Source of the DNA: Marinobacter sp. SS13-12
Lineage (GTDB): Bacteria; Pseudomonadota; Gammaproteobacteria; Pseudomonadales; Oleiphilaceae
Direction of reading: 5' to 3'
Assembly: GCF_030227115.1 (NCBI RefSeq)
Contig: NZ_JASSUA010000003.1
Span: forward strand, 310,001 to 374,000
DNA length: 64,000 nucleotides
In this document: positions 27,816 to 36,315 of the stretch, piece after piece
Numbering within the stretch: the stretch's first letter is position 1
Layout of the letters: each line of letters opens with the position of its first letter
Program-made: the position numbers and the translations under genes
The notes under the pieces: model-generated
Told to the model about the DNA's origin: nothing
Seen by the model: only the letters and a program-made list of their open reading frames with translations
Databases searched by the model: none

Positions 27816-30800
27816 CTACCAGGTATCAATCATCGGCCGGGCAAGGCCGCGCAAAGATTCCGGATCAACAGCGTTGAGGCCCCTGATCAGCCAGTCCCGG
27901 GTATCGGCAGGATCAATCACTGCATCGATCTCCAGGAAGCTTGCCATACTGACCCCTTTGCCACGCTCGTAGAGTTGTCCTACGAGTTTGTCGAACAGGG
28001 CTTTGCGCTTCTCCTCGTTCTCGACGGCCGCCAGCTCCCTGGCAAAGCCCAGACGAACGGCTCCCTCCAGACCCATGGCCCCGAATTCACTGCTGGGCCA
28101 GCCGATGGTAAACATCGGGGCATGGAAACTGCCAGCGGCCATAGCCTGGGCGCCCAGGCCGTAGCCCTTGCGCAACACCACGGTGAAGAAGGGTACGGTC
28201 ATGCTGGCGGCGGTGACGAACATGCGTGACACATGGCGCACGGTCGCCTGTTTTTCGGCTTCGGGGCCCACCATGAAGCCAGGCGTGTCGCACAGGGAGA
28301 GCAGGGGCAAGCCGTGGGCATCGCACAGCTGCATGAAACGGGCGGCCTTGTCTGCGGCGCCAGCGTCAATGGCGCCACCCAGATGCATGGGGTTGTTGGC
28401 GATCAACCCGAAAGCCTTGCCGTGGATGCGAACCAGTGCGGTAATCATCCCTGGTGCGAAGTGTTTGCGCAGTTCAATCACTGAGCCCCGGTCTGCCAGG
28501 GTGTCGACCACTGTGCGGATGTCGTAGACACGCAGGCGGTTTTCGGGAATAAGGTGCCGCAGCTTGCGCTGGTCCATGGCTTCACCGGGGGTAATGTCAC
28601 CCTGGAAACAGGCCAGGTATTGTTTGGCGATTCGGGTGGCATCTGCCTCGTCCCGGGCGACGATATCAACCACACCGTTACGGCTTTGGGTTGAGACCGG
28701 GCCGACTTCCTCGGGCATGAATCGACCCAGTCCGCCGCCCTCAATCATTGCCGGGCCGGCCATGCCGATGGTGGCATTTTCGGTGGCGATAATGACGTCG
28801 CAACACCCGAGCAGGGCCGCGTTGCCCGCGAAACAGCGGCCGGAGGCAATACCGATCAGTGGCACAGCCCCGCTGAGCCGGGCCATGCGCATAAAGGTGG
28901 TGCAATCCAGCCCCGCCACGCCTACCCAGTCCACATCGCCGGGTCGCCCACCTCCGCCTTCGGTGAAAAACACCAGGGGTAGTCGCTGCTTTTCCGCCAG
29001 CTCCAGCATGCGGTCGGTTTTCTTGTGGTTCATAACACCCTGGGTGCCGGCGAATACGGTGTAGTCGTAGCTCATGGCCATGCACCGTGCCACTTCAGGG
29101 CCGAACTGTTGACCGTTGACCGTGCCGGTACCGGCGACCAGCCCGTCCGCCGGGCTGAGGGCCTGCAACTCCTCAGGGCTGCGGCGGGTACTCTGGGCAG
29201 CAAGGGCCAGGGCACCGTATTCCATGAAACTGCCATCATCCAGCAGGTCCGCCAGGTTCTCGCGGGCGGTTCTCTGGCCGGTTTTACGGCGTTTTGCCAC
29301 AGCGTGGGGCCGGTTTTCATCGGTAAGCTGGTCGTGGATTGCAAGAACCTGATGCAGATCCTGACGGATGTGGTCGAGATCCACGGATTCTTCCGTGGCA
29401 ATTTCCGTCGCGGTGACCTCCTCCGGCTCGATAAACAGCAGGGGATGGTCTTCGTAAACAGCATCGCCAGCGGAGGCAGCAAGCGCAACCACACGCCCGC
29501 TTTGCCCGGCCCGGATAACGAACTCCATTTTCATGGCTTCCAGCACGGCAACCTGTTGTCCCTCAACAACGAGCTGTCCGTTTTCCACGTCGATACTGAC
29601 CACAATGCCCTGGGCCGGAGATGTTATCGGATCCGAACCCTCCGGCCCGGCGGGCATGGCTGATTCGGCTGGTTCGGCCGGGCCTGTTTCACGAAAGTAC
29701 AGATCGGGATGAGAGGCGGCCTCATCTGGTAGCAGTTCCTTCGCATGGGTGTCGATAAACCGGGTCGTCAGGTTGTTCAGCTGGACCTGGTTGTGTTGAA
29801 GCAGGTTCTGCAGGAACGGGATATTACTGGGAACGCCCTCGAGGCGGAACTCGCACAGAGCACGATAGGCGCGACGGAGCAGGGCGGGATAATCCCCCTC
29901 GGAATGGACAATCAGTTTCGCCAGCAGGGAATCATAGGCCGGGCTGGTGCTGTAACCGCTGTAGCCATACCCGTCGACCCTTATGCCCGGGCCGCTGGAT
30001 GGTTCGTAGGCTTCTATTCGCCCACCCGCGGGTCTGGCACTGCCATCACTTGCCATGGTTTCGAGGTTGATCCGCAGCTGAATCGCCTGGCCCCGGGGTG
30101 CCGGTGCGCTGGCAAGTCCGGCCTCAGCGAGGGTCACGCCGGCAGCAACGCGGATCTGGAGTTGCACCAGATCCAGCCCGGTAATGGCTTCGGTGATCGT
30201 GTGCTCGACCTGCACACGGGGATTGGCTTCCAGGAATACGTACTGGCCGGTTCGTGTATCCACCAGGAACTCGATGGTACAGAGTCCGCGATAGCCGACT
30301 GCGCGGGTCAGCATCTCCGCGTCGGCCAACAACTGATCGCGCAGCTCCCCGGCGAGGCCGGGAGCTGGCGCCATTTCTATGACTTTCTGATTGCGCCTTT
30401 GCAGGGTGCAGTCCCGTTCCCACAGGTGGGTGACGTCCGTGCCATCACCGATAATCTGAACTTCAATATGTCGGGCCTCGGGAATCAACTGCTCGATATA
30501 CAGGTCGCCGTTACCGAAGGCGGTGGCGGCTTCGGACTGGCAGCGATGGAACGCGGATTCCAGGGCTTCCAGTGAATGCACCGGCCTCATGCCCCGGCCG
30601 CCACCCCCGGCGATGGCCTTGAGCATAACGGCACCGCCTTCCCCCAGTGATTCCATAAAGGACTTGGCGGACTCCAGGCTGGTGGGCTCATTGGTGCCGT
30701 GAATCAGCGGCACCCCATGTTTTTTGGCCAACTGGCGGGCACTTGCCTTGTCACCAAACACATCCAGCACCGCCGGTGAGGGACCGATAAAAAAGATTCC

Positions 30801-31094
30801 AGCCGCCTCACACAGCCTTGCGAAGCCGGCACTTTCACTGAGGAAACCGTAGCCCGGATGAATGGCATCACAGCCATACTCTTTTGCAACGCGGATCAGT
30901 TGGTCCCCGTCCAGATAAGCGGCCGGCCCGGTCCCGTCCAGGGCTACCGCAACATCGGCCTTCCGCAGATGCAGCGACTGGCTGTCATCCCGTGCATAAA
31001 CCGCAACGGTGGGTATCTCCAGCTCGGCCGCTGCGCGCGCAACACGGACAGCAATTTCACCACGATTGGCAATCAACAGGCGCTGAAAGGGCAT
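27816..31094 (-). CDS. Single-chain biotin-dependent acyl-CoA carboxylase (BC-BCCP-CT)
   Basis: This predicted enzyme carboxylates an acyl-CoA using ATP and bicarbonate, with all three activities on one 1092-residue chain. Biotin carboxylase occupies about 1-450 (QRLLIANRGEIAVRVARAA, DAIHPGYGFLSESAGFARLC, AIAGGGGRGMRPV). The biotinyl domain has the lysine at about 521 in EAMKMEF. The carboxyltransferase domain fills about 560-1092, with both N- and C-type halves (FFTEGGGGRPGDVDWVGVAG; LPLLSLCDTPGFMVGPEAEK). Usual bacterial acyl-CoA carboxylases split these over two or more proteins. The substrate (propionyl-, acetyl- or long-chain acyl-CoA) cannot be fixed by eye. Confidence 0.9.
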   Translation of the reverse strand: MPFQRLLIANRGEIAVRVARAAAELEIPTVAVYARDDSQSLHLRKADVAVALDGTGPAAYLDGDQLIRVAKEYGCDAIHPGYGFLSESAGFARLCEAAGIFFIGPSPAVLDVFGDKASARQLAKKHGVPLIHGTNEPTSLESAKSFMESLGEGGAVMLKAIAGGGGRGMRPVHSLEALESAFHRCQSEAATAFGNGDLYIEQLIPEARHIEVQIIGDGTDVTHLWERDCTLQRRNQKVIEMAPAPGLAGELRDQLLADAEMLTRAVGYRGLCTIEFLVDTRTGQYVFLEANPRVQVEHTITEAITGLDLVQLQIRVAAGVTLAEAGLASAPAPRGQAIQLRINLETMASDGSARPAGGRIEAYEPSSGPGIRVDGYGYSGYSTSPAYDSLLAKLIVHSEGDYPALLRRAYRALCEFRLEGVPSNIPFLQNLLQHNQVQLNNLTTRFIDTHAKELLPDEAASHPDLYFRETGPAEPAESAMPAGPEGSDPITSPAQGIVVSIDVENGQLVVEGQQVAVLEAMKMEFVIRAGQSGRVVALAASAGDAVYEDHPLLFIEPEEVTATEIATEESVDLDHIRQDLHQVLAIHDQLTDENRPHAVAKRRKTGQRTARENLADLLDDGSFMEYGALALAAQSTRRSPEELQALSPADGLVAGTGTVNGQQFGPEVARCMAMSYDYTVFAGTQGVMNHKKTDRMLELAEKQRLPLVFFTEGGGGRPGDVDWVGVAGLDCTTFMRMARLSGAVPLIGIASGRCFAGNAALLGCCDVIIATENATIGMAGPAMIEGGGLGRFMPEEVGPVSTQSRNGVVDIVARDEADATRIAKQYLACFQGDITPGEAMDQRKLRHLIPENRLRVYDIRTVVDTLADRGSVIELRKHFAPGMITALVRIHGKAFGLIANNPMHLGGAIDAGAADKAARFMQLCDAHGLPLLSLCDTPGFMVGPEAEKQATVRHVSRMFVTAASMTVPFFTVVLRKGYGLGAQAMAAGSFHAPMFTIGWPSSEFGAMGLEGAVRLGFARELAAVENEEKRKALFDKLVGQLYERGKGVSMASFLEIDAVIDPADTRDWLIRGLNAVDPESLRGLARPMIDTW

Positions 31095-31241
31095 GGGGCC
31101 AGGGTATCCTCTTGAAATAATGTATGAACCAACACAATAGCCTAGAACGACCGCATCAGGGGTTGAAGTGATCTTTACTTATCGCTGACCATTAGCCGGA
31201 TTGATTGCTGAAACGACTCATTCCTGAACACGGGGCCCTAT

Positions 31242-31448
31242 ATGTCACGCTGGTTGATTATTGCAGGCATTGCACTGGTGATCCTGGGCCTGCTGGTCCA
31301 CTTCGCACCGTGGCTGTTTCACTGGTTTGGCAAACTTCCGGGGGACATCAATGTCCGCTCTGACAGAAGCCAGCTGTTCATACCCATTACCTCAATGGTC
31401 CTGATCAGCATTGTGCTGACGATCCTGCTGAATCTGTTCAATCGTTAA
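31242..31448 (+). CDS. DUF2905 small membrane protein
   Basis: This 68-residue protein has two membrane spans (about 4-25, LIIAGIALVILGLLVHFAP, and about 46-66, FIPITSMVLISIVLTILLNL). They are linked by a conserved loop with GKLPGDI and a charged segment. The shape and the WFGKLPGDINV motif match DUF2905. No function is known for the family. Confidence 0.88.
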   Translation: MSRWLIIAGIALVILGLLVHFAPWLFHWFGKLPGDINVRSDRSQLFIPITSMVLISIVLTILLNLFNR

Positions 31449-31498
31449 CCAGTGCCGGACTTGAGCAGGCTGCTGGTCAAAGGATTTAAAAATTGGAG

Positions 31499-31527
31499 TT
31501 GCCAAACCGGCATAAAACCATTAGAGT
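31499..31527 (+). promoter_or_regulatory. Candidate promoter for tRNA-Ser
   Basis: TTGCCA (31499-31504) and TAGAGT (31522-31527) with exactly 17 bp between them lie 60 bp upstream of the tRNA gene. Confidence 0.5.
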
Positions 31528-31586
31528 TTGCGCCCTCAAATGAGCGACGACGTTGCTGATTTGGAACGGTTTATTTAAAGAGTATT

Positions 31587-31677
31587 GGAGAGGTGGCCGA
31601 GTGGCTGAAGGCGCACGCCTGGAAAGTGTGTAAACGTTAATAGCGTTTCGAGGGTTCGAATCCCTCCCTCTCCGCCA
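31587..31677 (+). tRNA. tRNA-Ser (GGA)
   Basis: This is a 91-nt class II tRNA including an encoded CCA. The acceptor stem GGAGAGG pairs with CCTCTCC. The anticodon stem CACGC/GTGTG holds the loop with anticodon GGA, which reads UCC and UCU. There is a long variable arm and the T-loop GGTTCGAATCC. Confidence 0.96.
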
Positions 31678-31683
31678 ATATCA

Positions 31684-31714
31684 AACCCCAGCAGAAATGC
31701 TGGGGTTTTTTATT
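31684..31714 (+). terminator. Rho-independent terminator of tRNA-Ser
   Basis: The 8-bp stem CCCCAGCA/TGCTGGGG (31686-31705) with a GAAA tetraloop is followed by TTTTTTATT. It begins 9 bp after the tRNA. Confidence 0.92.
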
Positions 31715-31737
31715 GGCCGATTGGTAGGGTAAGAAGA

Positions 31738-31789
31738 ACCCTCGCGGGTTCGACCGAAGCCTGCAAAGCAGGCTGAGGCACGGAGTGCC
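31738..31789. repeat. Cluster of small hairpins after tRNA-Ser
   Basis: Two perfect stem-loops sit side by side: AGCCTGC/GCAGGCT (31758-31774, loop AAA) and GGCAC/GTGCC (31777-31789, loop GGA). They are preceded by CCC/GGG around TCGC and then GTTCGACC, which mimics a tRNA T-arm. The block looks like part of a dispersed structured repeat. No coding frame explains it. Confidence 0.45.
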
Positions 31790-31804
31790 GAATAATCCCT
31801 CAGT

Positions 31805-32821
31805 CTATTTCCTGCCAGCAGTGTCCTTTCGCCGTGCCTTCTTCACCAGATACATTGCCTCATCCGCTCGAGCCAACAACGCTTCTGGATTTTTCATCCC
31901 GGGTTCTGACGTCACGACTCCAACACTGCCCCCTCCATAGTCAATGTTGGCAGTGCCGAGGTAAAAAGTTCCTTTGCTCAGATCCTCAAGCCGTTCCCGA
32001 ATTGCCCTTCGGCTTCCTTCGTAATCGCCTGAAAAGGCGCTACCGAACACTACAAACTCATCACCTCCGATACGCGCAATGAAATCGCCTTCGCGAAGGC
32101 CGGCTTTGATTCTTTTCGCCATCTCAATCAGGAACCGGTCACCGGCATCGTGCCCGTAGTTATCGTTAATGGACTTGAAGCCATCCAGATCAATGAAAGC
32201 CAGGTGGATGAGGCTGTTGGCCCGGTCTGCGTTAGCCAGTGACCGTTTGAGCTCGGCGTCCATCGCGCGCCGGTTGGGAATACCGGTGAGCGGATCGGAG
32301 AGGGCGAACTCCTGGAGTGTTATGTGTTCGCGCCTGAGCGTTGCAAGCAACTGATCCCTTTCCAGTTGGCGAGCGATGAGACGGCTGAACATGGCGAGCA
32401 ACCGCTGTGCGTCCTTCGATACCTGCACTTTCTGTCTGCTGGCGCCGCACAGGGTGCCGTACAGTTCATTGTCGCCAATGTGCACCGGTTCACTGATGTA
32501 CGTCGTGAGCCCCAGAGCTTTTGCGGCCTCTGAGTCTCCCCACAGGTGTCTGACGTTGTCTGAGTACATCTGTCCTTCATCAATGGCACGCTTGCAAAGG
32601 GTGTCACCCCAGGGAACCGTCAGCCCTTCCGGTATACAAAGCTCTCTGCTGTTGCGGGCAAACACGATTCTCTGGACACCGGTGGCCTTATCAATATGTG
32701 TCAGATACGTGGATTCCAGCCCTGTAACCGTCTCCAGTAGTTCCAGTAGTGACTGGACCAGCGTCTCCAGGTCATCATCTTCAGAGACAGCGACTGCCAG
32801 TTTGTTCAAAACGTTGTTCAT
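31805..32821 (-). CDS. GAF-GGDEF diguanylate cyclase
   Basis: This is a second predicted cyclic di-GMP synthase, with 338 residues. The N-terminal ~165 residues resemble a GAF sensor (ETVTGLESTYLTHIDKATGV, then DTLCKRAIDEGQMYSDNVRH). The GGDEF domain (about 175-335) has LIHLAFIDLDGFKSINDNYG and RIGGDEFVVFG near residue 251. REGD lies five residues upstream of the loop, giving a canonical RxxD inhibition site. There are no membrane spans. It is isolated from the other cyclase and shares no operon partners. Confidence 0.92.
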   Translation of the reverse strand: MNNVLNKLAVAVSEDDDLETLVQSLLELLETVTGLESTYLTHIDKATGVQRIVFARNSRELCIPEGLTVPWGDTLCKRAIDEGQMYSDNVRHLWGDSEAAKALGLTTYISEPVHIGDNELYGTLCGASRQKVQVSKDAQRLLAMFSRLIARQLERDQLLATLRREHITLQEFALSDPLTGIPNRRAMDAELKRSLANADRANSLIHLAFIDLDGFKSINDNYGHDAGDRFLIEMAKRIKAGLREGDFIARIGGDEFVVFGSAFSGDYEGSRRAIRERLEDLSKGTFYLGTANIDYGGGSVGVVTSEPGMKNPEALLARADEAMYLVKKARRKDTAGRK

Positions 32822-32938
32822 TACTACTACTCTGTGCCGTTCGAATTACAGCCTATGGCCTCGATCAGTTCTCTAACCTTATGTCGCATTGTAAATACAA
32901 TTTATAAGAGATGCATTGTGAGGTGAGGCCATAGCCCG

Positions 32939-33886
32939 TCAGGCAATGCCTGCGGTCCGCAGCACAAAGACGCCGATGGTTACCGTCACACTTGCCATAA
33001 GAGTGGTCAGTGCCACGATGTTAGCGGCCAGGCGATCATTGCCGCCCAGTGCCTTGACCATCACAAAACTGGCCGCCGCTGTGGGGCTGGCAAAGAACAG
33101 GAACATCAGCCCGAGCTCCCGGCCCTCGAATCCGGCCAGCCAGGCCGCCAGTGTGCACAGCACGGGCAGGGTAATCATCTTCAGAACACTGGCGCTGATG
33201 GCCAGTTTGCGGTCGTTGCGCATGGCGCTCAGGGACAGCGTGCCGCCAATGCACATCAATGCCAGGGGCAGGGTGAGGGAGGCGAAATAGTCACCTGTCG
33301 TCATCAGCCAGGCTGGCAAGCCCAGGCCGGACCAGGCGAACGGAACGGCAACCACCACTGCGAGGATCAGGGGATTGCGGAGGATGTCCCCCAGGATGCG
33401 CCCCCAGCTGGCAGCCTGTCCTGGCTGGTAGGTGGTCAGCACAATCACCGACAGGGTGTTGTAGGAAATGATCACCACGCCGAGCAGGAGCCCCCCGGCA
33501 GACAGGCCGTAATCGCCATAGAGACTGGCCGCCAGGGCCAGGCCGACAATGCCGCAGTTACCCCGGAACGCGCCCTGAACGTACACGCCACGGTCCGCCA
33601 GCGGCACAGCCCGCAGGGACCAGAGCCAGCTGAACAGGAAGCTGGCCAGCGTGGCCATTACGAAAAAACCCAATAAAGCCGCGTTGAGGGTGGTATCCAG
33701 ATCGGCACGCACAATGCTCAGGAACACCAGCGTGGGCAGCGTGGCGCGGAATACCAGCGCGGAAGCGGTATTGATGAAAGTGGCGTCTATCCAGCCCAGG
33801 CGCCTGAGTCCCAGGCCGATAAACACCATGGCGAATACCGGCAGGGTGATCTCAAGGGTATGTAGAAAGGTGTCGAGGAGCGCCAT
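32939..33886 (-). CDS. AEC-family permease
   Basis: This 315-residue, roughly ten-span inner-membrane transporter of the auxin efflux carrier family begins LPVFAMVFIGLGLRRLGWID. It has the central conserved segment GAFRGNCGIVGLALAASLYG and the final LIGG/TLSL-type region. Bacterial members carry malonate, malate or other organic acids, and the substrate here is unknown. It is followed (upstream on the plus map) by no operon partner, being 117 bp from the cyclase start. Confidence 0.87.
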   Translation of the reverse strand: MALLDTFLHTLEITLPVFAMVFIGLGLRRLGWIDATFINTASALVFRATLPTLVFLSIVRADLDTTLNAALLGFFVMATLASFLFSWLWSLRAVPLADRGVYVQGAFRGNCGIVGLALAASLYGDYGLSAGGLLLGVVIISYNTLSVIVLTTYQPGQAASWGRILGDILRNPLILAVVVAVPFAWSGLGLPAWLMTTGDYFASLTLPLALMCIGGTLSLSAMRNDRKLAISASVLKMITLPVLCTLAAWLAGFEGRELGLMFLFFASPTAAASFVMVKALGGNDRLAANIVALTTLMASVTVTIGVFVLRTAGIA

Positions 33887-33897
33887 CCTGTCGGTGG

Positions 33898-34173
33898 TTA
33901 CCGGGTCTCGAAGCTGGTGAATTCACCAGTAGCCGGGCTTTCGGTGGCGTCGACCCTGTCTACGTCTGCTGCAGGCGGGCCGTCCTTACACCATTGTCTG
34001 AGGGAATCCAGTGCTGACGGCGGTCCCTCGGCTACCAGTTCCACACGTCCGTCAGGCAGATTTTTCGCGTAGCCCGTCACGCCAAGTCCGGAGGCTTTTT
34101 CAGCTGCGGAGGCGCGGTAAAAAACGCCCTGCACCTTGCCGCTGATCAGCATTGACAGTCTCTGATGGCTCAT
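33898..34173 (-). CDS. acyP: Acylphosphatase
   Basis: This 91-residue enzyme hydrolyses carboxyl-phosphate bonds. The signature is GKVQGVFYRASAAEKASGLG near the N-terminus, with the catalytic Arg in FYR, followed by VTGYAKNLPDGRVELVAEG, containing the catalytic Asn in GYAKNLPDG. The length is typical. The gene ends 11 bp from the permease start, so the two may be co-transcribed. Confidence 0.95.
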   Translation of the reverse strand: MSHQRLSMLISGKVQGVFYRASAAEKASGLGVTGYAKNLPDGRVELVAEGPPSALDSLRQWCKDGPPAADVDRVDATESPATGEFTSFETR

Positions 34174-34203
34174 GGCCTGATCCTCCCTTTATCCCATGAC
34201 TAT

Positions 34204-34803
34204 TTACAGTTTACGCCACACCAGCAATCGATTGTTGGCCGGCAATGGGTTATCACTTTCGAGCCGGAAACCCGTCCGATCAGACAGTTTCAGCAGGTCA
34301 TCCATATCGCGGATGCCCATGTGTGGTGCCTGGGTGCGAAGGTGCCGATCAAACTGACGATTGCTGTCGCTGGTATGCGTTCCACCGTAGCTGAACGGGC
34401 CGTAAAGGCAAAACGGGGCCCCTGTGTTCATTCGCTTGGCGAGGCCGGAGAACATCGCCTCGACTTCTTCCCATGCCATGATGTGAGCGGTGTTTGCCGA
34501 GTAGGCGCCATCGATGGTGTCTGCTGGCCAGCTTCCTGACGCTACATCCAGCTCTACCGGCGGCCGGATGTTGGCAAGGGCGGAATCCCTGATCCAGCCA
34601 AGGCAGTGGTGGCTTGCGCCAGGACGGTCGCTGGGCTGCCACACCAGATGGGGCAGTGCCGATGCGAAATGAACCGCATGCTGGCCGGTACCGGTGCCGA
34701 TTTCCAGTATTGTGCCCGGGCTGGTGAACGTCTCCCTGATGCAATCGAGAATAGGCTGCTTGTTGTTTTCGCAGGCCTGGGAGAAAGGCTTGTCGAGCGC
34801 CAT
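34204..34803 (-). CDS. DUF938 SAM-dependent methyltransferase-like protein
   Basis: This 199-residue protein has a Rossmann SAM motif (ILEIGTGTGQHAVHFASALP at about 32-51) and the DUF938 family features QPSDRPGASHHCLGWI, YSANTAHIMAWEEVEAMFSG and FCLYGPFSYGGTHTSDSN. The substrate is unknown. It lies 3 bp downstream of azlD and 30 bp upstream of acyP on the same strand, so these genes probably form one transcript. Confidence 0.88.
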   Translation of the reverse strand: MALDKPFSQACENNKQPILDCIRETFTSPGTILEIGTGTGQHAVHFASALPHLVWQPSDRPGASHHCLGWIRDSALANIRPPVELDVASGSWPADTIDGAYSANTAHIMAWEEVEAMFSGLAKRMNTGAPFCLYGPFSYGGTHTSDSNRQFDRHLRTQAPHMGIRDMDDLLKLSDRTGFRLESDNPLPANNRLLVWRKL

Positions 34804-34806
34804 AAT

Positions 34807-35154
34807 TTACACCTGTATCAGGTCCAGTTGCAGTATCGCCATATAGGCTATGGTGCCAGAGGCGATGGATAAAAGCGCGTTGCGGCGCCAAAGGTGAATG
34901 ACGACTACCAGAATGGCGGGTAACAACGCATCCAGCCCCGGCAGAGAACTGTTCCATGTGGCGGAGCGCTGAAGAAACACAGTTGCCAGCAGCGCCATGA
35001 CCGCTGCCGGCAGATAGCGGCCAAGGTGCCTGACGAGTGGGTGTTCCGTGTGCCTCTGGAAGAACAGGAACGGAATCACCCGGGTCAGGAAGGTGGCAAC
35101 CGCTGCCACCGCGATAAATCCTGCCAGATACCCGATATCAGCCATTGCCGGCAC
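34807..35154 (-). CDS. azlD: Branched-chain amino acid exporter small subunit AzlD
   Basis: This 115-residue membrane protein with four spans is the partner of AzlC in branched-chain amino-acid export. It contains the family features VATFLTRVIPFLFFQR and HLGRYLPAAVMALLATVFL. It overlaps azlC by 17 bp, as usual for the pair, which implies coupled synthesis. Confidence 0.9.
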   Translation of the reverse strand: MPAMADIGYLAGFIAVAAVATFLTRVIPFLFFQRHTEHPLVRHLGRYLPAAVMALLATVFLQRSATWNSSLPGLDALLPAILVVVIHLWRRNALLSIASGTIAYMAILQLDLIQV

Positions 35155-35842
35155 CCTCCGTACCCGCGCCTTGGCGAAGCCTGCGATACTGCACCAGCAA
35201 TACCACGCTGACCACCACGATGGCTCCGATCAGTTGATGGGCCTCAGGCAGCACAAGAATGGCGAGTGCTGCAGCGGCAGCCCCGGCGATCACCGGAAAG
35301 GCATCCGCAAGCGCCTTGTACTGTTCGATGGTGAGGACGATGAACAGTGCCACCAGCGCGAATTCGATACCGCTGCTGTTGAACGCCACGTTGGCACCCA
35401 GAAGCGCCCCTAGGGCACAGCCTACGACCCAGTAGCACTGGTTAAAGAACGTGATGCGAAAATCCACCGCCTGCTCGTGATGTCTGTCCGCCGACCGTGC
35501 GCGGCTGGTCAGCAATGAATAGGTTTCGTCAGTCAGACCAAAGATCAGGTAGGCTTTGCGCCAGCCAGCCCCATGAAACTGGCCCAGCAGGGACAGCCCG
35601 TAGAACAGGTGGCGGGCATTCAGCACAAACATGGCAATGAACACTTCCAGCAGCCCGGCTTGAGCCGCCAGCAGGCTGACCGCAAGAATCTGGCCGGCAC
35701 CTGCGTAGATAAGGATGCCCATGGCCGGGGCCGCCCACCAGGGGTAATCCAGCTGGGTGGTAAACAGCACACCAAAGGCCATGCCCAGAGGCAGGTAGCC
35801 GAACAGGATAGGCAGTGTCAGGCGGAAAACGGACTGATTCAT
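35138..35842 (-). CDS. azlC: Branched-chain amino acid exporter large subunit AzlC
   Basis: This 234-residue permease with about six to seven spans is of the AzlC/YgaZ family. Its features are LPILFGYLPLGMAFGVLF, GAGQILAVSLLAAQAGLLEV, FVLNARHLFYGLSLLGQF and FGLTDETYSLL. It forms an exporter with the overlapping azlD. Together with the dehydrogenase and symporter near 24 kb it adds to the branched-chain amino-acid theme, though the loci are 10 kb apart. Confidence 0.93.
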   Translation of the reverse strand: MNQSVFRLTLPILFGYLPLGMAFGVLFTTQLDYPWWAAPAMGILIYAGAGQILAVSLLAAQAGLLEVFIAMFVLNARHLFYGLSLLGQFHGAGWRKAYLIFGLTDETYSLLTSRARSADRHHEQAVDFRITFFNQCYWVVGCALGALLGANVAFNSSGIEFALVALFIVLTIEQYKALADAFPVIAGAAAAALAILVLPEAHQLIGAIVVVSVVLLVQYRRLRQGAGTEGAGNG

Positions 35843-35915
35843 AAGGCCCCGGAGAACGGAAAGCAGGGCATGATAGAGAATCCCGCCGGTGTTGAGAAGT
35901 CAGGCCTTCTACATC

Positions 35916-35950
35916 TGCTTCAAACCCATTACCATCGGGTGTTTGAGGCA
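35916..35950. promoter_or_regulatory. Inverted repeat between azlC and the YheU-like gene
   Basis: TGCTTCAAAC (35916-35925) and GTTTGAGGCA (35941-35950) form a 10-bp near-perfect inverted repeat (one G-T mismatch) in the 118-bp divergent gap. An operator or 5' leader structure is possible. Confidence 0.3.
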
Positions 35951-35960
35951 GAGCAGATAA

Positions 35961-36221
35961 ATGACCGACCAAACAGGCCATGAGCCCCAGCCGGATCCCC
36001 GGGAAGAGAAATTCGTGGTAGACACGGAACTGCTGTCGGATGATCAGCTTGACGGGCTCGTTGACGAGTACTGCACCCGCTATCACGGGCTCAATGATAC
36101 CGAGAACCCCTTGGCAGAGCGGGAGCGTGTGAAAACTGCGGTCCGGCGCGGGGAGCTGGTGGTCTGGTTTGACCCGGTTGAGAACACGGCAAGCCTGGGC
36201 GGACCTGGAAAAAGCGTGTGA
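35961..36221 (+). CDS. YheU-family (UPF0270) small protein
   Basis: This 86-residue acidic cytoplasmic protein matches the YheU shape. A region like LLSDDQLDGLVDEYCTRYHG is followed by ERVKTAVRRGELVVWFDPVE, the family's most conserved part. The N-terminal ~15 residues are extra relative to E. coli YheU and the start is not firm. No function is known. Confidence 0.72.
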   Translation: MTDQTGHEPQPDPREEKFVVDTELLSDDQLDGLVDEYCTRYHGLNDTENPLAERERVKTAVRRGELVVWFDPVENTASLGGPGKSV

Positions 36222-36315
36222 CAAGGGCCCGGTATTGGTGGATGCACCTACCGCCGGGCACCCTTAACCGGTACAATTCCTGAATTCCCAATTTAAGCCG
36301 CGTGCGAGGTGAGTT

